A stretch of DNA of 64,000 bases from Enterobacter cloacae complex sp. ECNIH7 (GTDB lineage: Bacteria; Pseudomonadota; Gammaproteobacteria; Enterobacterales; Enterobacteriaceae), in assembly GCF_002208095.1 (NCBI RefSeq), contig NZ_CP017990.1, positions 1,178,001 to 1,242,000 on the forward strand, in the 5' to 3' direction. This document shows, piece after piece, positions 59,590 to 64,000 of this stretch. Both the position numbers and the translations under genes were made by a program. The notes beneath the pieces are model-generated. The model worked only from the letters and a program-made list of their open reading frames with translations, ran no database searches and had not been told where the DNA came from. How positions within the stretch are numbered: position 1 is the stretch's first letter; each line of letters opens with the position of its first letter.

Positions 59590-59839
59590 AACTTCCTCCA
59601 CCATTCAACCTTTCAATTGTTCGCATTGCTTCAGCTAAGGCAAAGTCACGCCCATAATAATTATCAATACCGCCGTTATCATCCCGCTTATTTATCAAAT
59701 AAGAATTACTTCTGTTAAAAGCATTGCGCGGTGATTTGCGGATAGTGAAGCCGTTAAAGACATAAACGTTTTTGCTTACCTGAACCAAACCCGGAATGCT
59801 TCCAGCATGTGACCCATTTTGTGAATAGCGCTTTTTCAT
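59579..59839 (-). CDS. Small early phage protein, unknown
   Basis: 86 aa, rich in Asn, Gly and Tyr (GFTIRKSPRNAFNRSNSYLINKRDDNGGIDNYYGRDF). No motif recognised. It lies directly downstream of the Cox-like gene and overlaps the next gene, so it is part of the early operon. Confidence 0.65.
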   Translation of the reverse strand: MKKRYSQNGSHAGSIPGLVQVSKNVYVFNGFTIRKSPRNAFNRSNSYLINKRDDNGGIDNYYGRDFALAEAMRTIERLNGGGSYEN

Positions 59840-59851
59840 GTCTGCTTTTCC

Positions 59852-60316
59852 CTATGCCCGGCCATGCGAAAGTGTATTGCGGCTATTACGCTTCAACACA
59901 TTGTGTTTGTTTCCGGTTGTGCGTCGATAAGTGGCTTTGTCGTGCATCAGTCTGTCGATGTAATGCCTTTCTTCTGGGGTGATCAGAGCGCGGCAATGTG
60001 CAACAGCATCCCAATATTCTTGCAGCATGATGAAACGTTTTGGGCGCTTTGAACCTGGCATACCTTCGCGATGAACTGGAAGCTGCGCGCGATCCATCAG
60101 GTTGCGAACTGATTTGAGTGTGCGCCCGGTCAGATAAGCGAACTCAGCCGGTGTAACGAAAATCTGTTTTTGCAGTTCTTCGGTATTCATATCTCGGATG
60201 CTTTCAGCCTGCGCGGTGGTCATTTTGCAAGTGCGGGCAATGCGGGCATTGTCTAGCGGAAATTGGCGTGAATGTTGAGATCCCGCGTTTAATTCGATTT
60301 CTCGTGATTGTGTCAT
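59852..60316 (-). CDS. Cox-like regulator / excisionase
   Basis: 154 aa. The central part FVTPAEFAYLTGRTLKSVRNLMDRAQLPVHREG is a MerR/Cox-like winged helix, in the position of P2 cox: first early gene, divergent from C. It is longer than P2 Cox (91 aa), with an extra 45 residues at the N-terminus and a basic C-terminus. GGAG lies eight bases before ATG 60316. In P2 this protein represses the C promoter and promotes excision; the role here is by position. Confidence 0.75.
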   Translation of the reverse strand: MTQSREIELNAGSQHSRQFPLDNARIARTCKMTTAQAESIRDMNTEELQKQIFVTPAEFAYLTGRTLKSVRNLMDRAQLPVHREGMPGSKRPKRFIMLQEYWDAVAHCRALITPEERHYIDRLMHDKATYRRTTGNKHNVLKRNSRNTLSHGRA

Positions 60317-60438
60317 TTGTTAGACTCCAACGTTGAGGCATCTTGAGGCTAATGTAGCCTCTTTGCCTAAAGGTGGTCATTGTGCTTTGTTAAGTACCAA
60401 ATGACCGTTGTCGGGTAATATGACGAGATCCAAGCATT
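60317..60438. promoter_or_regulatory. Lysis-lysogeny switch region between cox and C
   Basis: 122-base divergent region that must hold the early and C promoters. It has an inverted repeat GGTCAT (60375-60380) / ATGACC (60401-60406), a likely repressor-operator pair. Promoter hexamers were not assigned. Confidence 0.6.
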
Positions 60439-60738
60439 ATGTCAATGACACAAGGTGAGAAATTAAGCCTGATCAGGGAATCTGAACGCCTTACTAAACG
60501 CCAACTTACTGATTTAACAGGGTTGAGTTATTCAACTTATGGCGGGTATGAGCGCGACACGACCAAAATGACTCTTGAGTCAGCTATCAAGCTCTTTGGA
60601 CATCCGCGATTTAACAAGTATCAAGACTGGTTTATGTATGACCGGATCGACCCAAGCCGGGGCCAGATCGCACCGGCTCTCGCACACTATGGGCAAGAAA
60701 CAACACAATCAGACCCCTCCGGGAAACAGATTGGCTAA
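60439..60738 (+). CDS. C: Immunity repressor C
   Basis: 99 aa, the same length as P2 C and recognisably similar: an N-terminal helix-turn-helix (LIRESERLTKRQLTDLTGLSYSTYGGYERD), FNKYQDWFMYDRIDP in the middle, and the shared C-terminal GQIAPALAHYGQ. It maintains lysogeny by blocking the early promoter. It is followed by int on the same strand. P2-type C is not RecA-cleavable, so induction is probably spontaneous or by antirepression (family knowledge). Confidence 0.93.
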   Translation: MSMTQGEKLSLIRESERLTKRQLTDLTGLSYSTYGGYERDTTKMTLESAIKLFGHPRFNKYQDWFMYDRIDPSRGQIAPALAHYGQETTQSDPSGKQIG

Positions 60739-60758
60739 CGATATATAAACATTACATT

Positions 60759-60785
60759 TTCACTATTTGTTACCAAGATAGTGAA
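60759..60785. promoter_or_regulatory. Dyad upstream of int
   Basis: TTCACTAT (60759-60766) and ATAGTGAA (60778-60785), 11 bases apart, in the C-int gap. Shares the TTCAC/GTGAA arms with the dyads at 52000-52033. Could be an operator for int. Confidence 0.5.
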
Positions 60786-60807
60786 CTGACGATCGGAGGG
60801 TCTTCTT

Positions 60808-61830
60808 ATGTCCGTTAAGAAACTCGAAGATGGTCGCTATGAAGTGGATGTAAGGCCGCGCGGGCGTGATGGAAAACGCATTCGGCGGAAGTTTGACAGA
60901 AAGGCAGAAGCGCACGCATTTGAGCGCAGTATCATCGCCAAATTTCAGAATCATGATTATCTGAATAAACCGGCTGATAAACGAAAGCTGAGTGAATTTA
61001 TTGCGCTTTGGTGGCAGCTGATTGGACGAAACAAAAACTATGCGAACCGCAGACTAAGTGCGGTTAATTGTATTTGTCAGGATATGGGCGACCCTATGCT
61101 TTACCAGCTTGATGCACGATGCATTATTGATTACCGGGCATACCGACTGGGGCAGGGGATTAAGGCTTCAACGATAAATCACGACCTTTTCGCCTTGAGT
61201 GGGATTTTCAAGTCAATGGCGGAGATCGACGAGTTCCACGGAGAAAACCCCGTGACGTCGGTTGCAGCGTTGAAAGAACCCAAAACCGAAATGTCATACC
61301 TGACCCAGACCGAAGTTGATCGGCTCTTGTCGTTATGTTCTGGTGATTACTACCGCATTGCGATTTTACTGCTGGCTACCGGTGCGAGGTGGGGGGAGGC
61401 ATACAATCTGAAAGCGGAAAATATTGTCGGTAACAGGGTTATGTTTACCCTGACAAAGAACGGTGAAAGGCGCGTTGTTCCGATATCGGATGATATCGCC
61501 AGGATAATCAAACACAGGGAATCAGGGCGACTTTTCCGGGTGAGTTACAAGACGTTCCGCTTGAGGATGAAAGAAGCAAAACCTAACCTGCCAGATGGAC
61601 AGGCGGCTCACGCTTTGCGGCACACGTTCGCAACGCACTTCATGATGAAGGGGGGCAACATCATTGCCTTACAGCGAATCTTGGGCCATGCGGATATTTC
61701 GCAAACGATGGTTTACGCACACTTCGCACCAGACTATTTGCTGGACGCTGTGAGCTATAATCCTCTCAGCGGAATGTCCACATTGTGTCCACACTCTGGA
61801 GGCAAAGCGGGGGATTTGCGGGTTAGTTAA
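60808..61830 (+). CDS. int: P2-type tyrosine integrase
   Basis: 340 aa (P2 Int 337). Catalytic residues are all visible: R194 (TGARWGEA), H268-x-x-R271 (HALRHTF), H294 (LGHADI) and Y303 (VYAHFAP). The N-terminal arm-binding domain starts MSVKKLEDGRYEVDVRP. GGAGGG lies eight bases upstream. Two GTCCACA arm sites fall inside its 3' end. It reads towards attR and cueR, with no strong terminator in between. Confidence 0.96.
   Translation: MSVKKLEDGRYEVDVRPRGRDGKRIRRKFDRKAEAHAFERSIIAKFQNHDYLNKPADKRKLSEFIALWWQLIGRNKNYANRRLSAVNCICQDMGDPMLYQLDARCIIDYRAYRLGQGIKASTINHDLFALSGIFKSMAEIDEFHGENPVTSVAALKEPKTEMSYLTQTEVDRLLSLCSGDYYRIAILLLATGARWGEAYNLKAENIVGNRVMFTLTKNGERRVVPISDDIARIIKHRESGRLFRVSYKTFRLRMKEAKPNLPDGQAAHALRHTFATHFMMKGGNIIALQRILGHADISQTMVYAHFAPDYLLDAVSYNPLSGMSTLCPHSGGKAGDLRVS
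61776..61793 (-). promoter_or_regulatory. Integrase arm-type sites, right side
   Basis: Two GTCCACA copies (61776-61782 and 61787-61793) inside the 3' end of int, partners of the three copies near attL. Confidence 0.7.
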
Positions 61831-61849
61831 GTCTGTAAAATACTGATTC

Positions 61850-61875
61850 GGCGCAGTACCTTACGGGGCTGCGCC
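61850..61875 (+). other. Hairpin between int and attR
   Basis: Perfect stem GGCGCAG / CTGCGCC with a 12-base loop. No T-run follows, so read-through from int into cueR is plausible. Confidence 0.5.
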
Positions 61876-61888
61876 TGTCAGAATCCCA

Positions 61889-61908
61889 CCATCAAGGGGA
61901 AGGTCAAG
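61889..61908. other. attR core
   Basis: Exact 20-bp copy of attL, ending eight bases before the cueR start codon. It provides part of the cueR leader together with the host GGGGGAAAT ribosome-binding segment. Confidence 0.92.
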
Positions 61909-61916
61909 GGGGAAAT

Positions 61917-62327
61917 GTGAATATCAGTGACGTGGCAAAAAAAACCGGCTTAACCAGCAAGGCAATCCGCTTTTATGAAGAGAAGGGGCTGGTGACGCCA
62001 CCGCTGCGCAGCGAAAACGGCTACCGCAGCTACACGCAGCTGCATCTGGATGAACTGACGCTGCTGCGCCAGGCAAGACAGGTCGGTTTTAATCTGGAAG
62101 AGTGCGGCGAGCTGGTAAACCTGTTTAACGATCCGAAGCGTCACAGCGCCGACGTGAAAAAACGCACGCTGGAAAAAGTGGCAGAGATCGAACGCCATAT
62201 TCTCGAGCTGCAGGCGATGCGCGAACAACTGCTACAGCTCGCGGAATCCTGTCCGGGGGATGACAGCGCCGACTGCCCGATTATCGACAATCTTGCCGGC
62301 TGCTGTCATCGTAAGGCTTCTGCTTAG
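61917..62327 (+). CDS. cueR: Copper-responsive MerR-family activator CueR
   Basis: 136 aa cytosolic Cu(I) sensor that activates copA and cueO by twisting 19-bp-spacer promoters. N-terminal winged helix [25 protein letters not shown], long dimer helix, and Cu-binding Cys112 and Cys120 ([10 protein letters not shown]). The start codon is GTG with a GGGGGA ribosome-binding site. The prophage has replaced everything more than 28 bases upstream, so its transcription must now start in phage DNA. It is convergent with ybbJ, with a 4-base overlap. Confidence 0.97.
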   Translation: MNISDVAKKTGLTSKAIRFYEEKGLVTPPLRSENGYRSYTQLHLDELTLLRQARQVGFNLEECGELVNLFNDPKRHSADVKKRTLEKVAEIERHILELQAMREQLLQLAESCPGDDSADCPIIDNLAGCCHRKASA

Positions 62328-62776
62328 CAGGCTTTCACCCGCAGGGTAATGCCTTCCACAGCAATGACCTCAACCCGCGTGCCGGCGCTGAGGTCGTCGT
62401 CGGCGACTACCGGCCACGAGCTGTCGCCCACGCGCATATGCCCGCGCCCGTTTACCAGCGCGGTGTCGAGCGTAAAACGCTTGCCGACAATCTGCTGTCC
62501 GCGCTGGTTGAGGTGCGCGTCCAGCGGTTTTTGCTCGTTAACCCGCCGGTTTAGCCAGCGCCACCACAGCCACGCGGCCACCAGCGTCAGCACGGCAAAT
62601 AGCGCACCCTGCCACGCCCAGTCCAGCGGAAGGATCCAGACCAGAAGGCCCGTCATGACGGCGGCAACACCGCTCCAGAGCAGGTAGCCGTTGCCGCCCA
62701 GCATCTCCGCCGCCAGCAATAAGCCGCCGAGGCTTAGCCAGAAGGCATGAGGATGTGCAGCGATCAGCTCAATCAT
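62324..62776 (-). CDS. ybbJ: NfeD-family membrane protein YbbJ
   Basis: 150 aa. Two or three membrane helices in the first 75 residues ([26 protein letters not shown]...), then a soluble OB-fold NfeD domain ([32 protein letters not shown]). It overlaps qmcA by ATGA; NfeD and SPFH proteins commonly form such pairs and work together in membrane quality control. Confidence 0.94.
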   Translation of the reverse strand: MIELIAAHPHAFWLSLGGLLLAAEMLGGNGYLLWSGVAAVMTGLLVWILPLDWAWQGALFAVLTLVAAWLWWRWLNRRVNEQKPLDAHLNQRGQQIVGKRFTLDTALVNGRGHMRVGDSSWPVVADDDLSAGTRVEVIAVEGITLRVKAC

Positions 62777-63687
62777 TTTTTACGCTCGTTTCCGCTGTCT
62801 TTAATCAGTTCGGCAATACCGGCGATAGAGCCCATCAGGCTGCTGGCCTCCAGCGGCATCATCACCACTTTGCTGTTGTTCGCGGTGCCAATCTGTTTTA
62901 GCGCATCGGTATATTTTTGCGCGACAAAGTAGTTCACGGCCTGGATATCACCGGCGGCGATTGCCTCGGACACCATCTGAGTGGCGCGGGCTTCCGCTTC
63001 TGCCGAACGTTCACGCGCTTCTGCCTGTAAAAACGCGGACTGACGATCGCCTTCCGCTTTCAGGATCTGCGACTGTTTTTCACCTTCCGCTTTGAGGATC
63101 TCCGCCTGACGCACCCCTTCGGCTTCCAGAATGTAGGCGCGCTTGGTTCGCTCGGCCTTCATCTGGGCGTTCATGGAGGCGATCAGCTCAGCCGGCGGAC
63201 GCACGTCGCGGATCTCAATACGGGTGACTTTGATCCCCCACGGGTTGGTTGCCTCATCGACAATGTGCAGCAGGCGGGTATTGATGCTGTCGCGCTGGGA
63301 AAGCATCTCGTCCAGCTCCATCGAGCCGAGCACGGTACGGATGTTGGTCATCGTCAGGTTGACGATCGCCAGCTCAAGGTTGCTGACCTCATAGGCCGCT
63401 TTCGGCGCATCAATCACCTGAATAAAGCAGACGGCGTCGATGGTGACGTTGGCGTTATCCTTGGAGATGATCTCCTGAGAAGGAATGTCCAGTACCTGTT
63501 CCATCATGTTGATCTTGCGACCAATCCGGTCCATGAACGGAACAATCAGGCTTAAGCCCGGCTGGAGGGTATTGGTGTAGCGACCGAAACGCTCGACGGT
63601 CCACTGATAACCCTGAGGGACAATTTTGACGCCTGCGCCCACGATAACCAGCGCAACGAAAATAAGGACAGGAACAACGATAAGCAT
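62773..63687 (-). CDS. qmcA: SPFH-domain membrane protease regulator QmcA
   Basis: 304 aa (E. coli 305). An N-terminal membrane anchor ([23 protein letters not shown]), a stomatin/prohibitin-type SPFH domain ([27 protein letters not shown]), and a coiled coil rich in repeated ILKAEGE(K/D)QS units (about 195-245). It forms large membrane assemblies linked to FtsH-HflKC quality control. First gene of the qmcA-ybbJ operon. Confidence 0.97.
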   Translation of the reverse strand: MLIVVPVLIFVALVIVGAGVKIVPQGYQWTVERFGRYTNTLQPGLSLIVPFMDRIGRKINMMEQVLDIPSQEIISKDNANVTIDAVCFIQVIDAPKAAYEVSNLELAIVNLTMTNIRTVLGSMELDEMLSQRDSINTRLLHIVDEATNPWGIKVTRIEIRDVRPPAELIASMNAQMKAERTKRAYILEAEGVRQAEILKAEGEKQSQILKAEGDRQSAFLQAEARERSAEAEARATQMVSEAIAAGDIQAVNYFVAQKYTDALKQIGTANNSKVVMMPLEASSLMGSIAGIAELIKDSGNERKK

Positions 63688-63731
63688 AAAAACCTCCTGT
63701 TTTGCATGCTGTGACGAGTGAAAGTGTGTGT

Positions 63732-64000
63732 TTATTGCTCGTAAGTATAGGTAAAGTCAGAGATGAATCCATCACCCGCTTCGGCAATGGCTTTCGATAA
63801 TCCCTGGTAGTACTTCTCCAGCCCCAGCGCTTCGATACGCTGGATCTGTTCGCGGATAGGGGCGCAGAACAGAACGGCATTCCCCGCTTCTACGCGTTTG
63901 TTATTGGGAGGAAGGTCGCCCGCGATGGCTTTGAACCACGTCCTGATACCCTGCTTTAAATTATGCGGCGCTTTTGTCAGGTTATCCATGCCCGTCAGGA
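63732..64000 (-). CDS. Unidentified gene, 5' part outside window
   Basis: The frame stays open to the right edge. At least 89 residues are visible, including [44 protein letters not shown] and the end [10 protein letters not shown]. The ATG at 63989 may be internal. No family recognised, and no obvious equivalent follows qmcA in E. coli K-12. Probably the C-terminal part of a soluble protein. Confidence 0.6.
   Translation of the reverse strand, partial: LTGMDNLTKAPHNLKQGIRTWFKAIAGDLPPNNKRVEAGNAVLFCAPIREQIQRIEALGLEKYYQGLSKAIAEAGDGFISDFTYTYEQ

Larger units (their letters stand above)
29971..61908. mobile_element. P2-family prophage inserted between copA and cueR
   Basis: 31.9 kb segment bounded by an exact 20-bp direct repeat (29971-29990 and 61889-61908) and holding one homologue of nearly every P2 gene: ogr, D, FI, FII, E, T, U, G, H, I, J, W, V, S, R, lysC, lysB, K, Y, X, L, M, N, O, P, Q, A, a Cox-like regulator, C and int. 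All structural genes are open, with no visible frameshifts, so it may be inducible (inference). Cargo: a secreted protein, a DUF4760-like protein and three DNA methylases. Confidence 0.95.

Noticed and set aside
61889..61908. att core considered as part of a tRNA gene, as for many integrases
   Set aside because: The core matches the copA promoter/CueR dyad, and no tRNA cloverleaf can be drawn from the flanks.

Overview
The window is chromosomal DNA of an Enterobacteriaceae close to Enterobacter or Lelliottia. The gene order maa-hha-tomB-acrB-acrA | acrR-mscK-rsmS-priC-ybaN-apt-dnaX-ybaB-recR-htpG-adk-hemH-gsk-ybaL-fsr-ushA-ybaK-chiX-ybaP-copA ... cueR-ybbJ-qmcA follows the E. coli K-12 map. 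It differs in three ways: aes is missing between hemH and gsk, ybaS and ybaT are missing between copA and cueR, and C/G-rich palindromic repeats sit between several genes. The first gene (maa) and the last (unknown) are cut by the window edges. Species calls are inference from protein similarity as I remember it; no database was searched.

Positions 1-29890 are core genome: the Hha/TomB regulators, the AcrAB pump with its repressor AcrR and an intact 24-bp operator, the MscK channel, primosomal PriC, purine salvage (apt, gsk), DNA polymerase III tau/gamma with its frameshift signal, the ybaB-recR pair, chaperone HtpG, adenylate kinase, ferrochelatase, three membrane transporters or exporters (YbaL, Fsr, CopA), UshA, YbaK, the small RNA ChiX and YbaP.

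Positions 29971-61908 are a complete-looking P2-family prophage of about 31.9 kb, bounded by an exact 20-bp direct repeat. From left to right it carries: a secreted cargo protein, ogr and D (minus strand); the sheath/tube/tape module FI-FII-E(E')-T-U (plus strand); G, H, I, J, W, V, S, R, a 30-residue membrane peptide, lysC, lysB, K, Y, X, L, M, N and O (minus strand); P and Q (plus strand); a cos-like region; a cargo gene in the place where P2 carries tin/old; a Dam-type methylase; replication gene A; a cytosine methylase; a second Dam methylase; small early genes; a Cox-like regulator; and then the C repressor and integrase (plus strand).

Two points stand out. First, the attachment core is part of the CueR-controlled copA promoter. 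Insertion leaves the whole CueR box on the copA side but moves the copper sensor gene cueR about 32 kb away, directly behind the phage integrase and only 8 bases from the core. Second, the FI-U tail module is inverted relative to the P2 order, while D and ogr keep the usual direction; a dyad like the one between O and P sits at the new D/FI divergence. The window also holds three recognisable programmed -1 frameshift sites (dnaX, copA, phage E/E').

Positions 61917-64000 return to the core genome with cueR, ybbJ, qmcA and an unidentified truncated gene.
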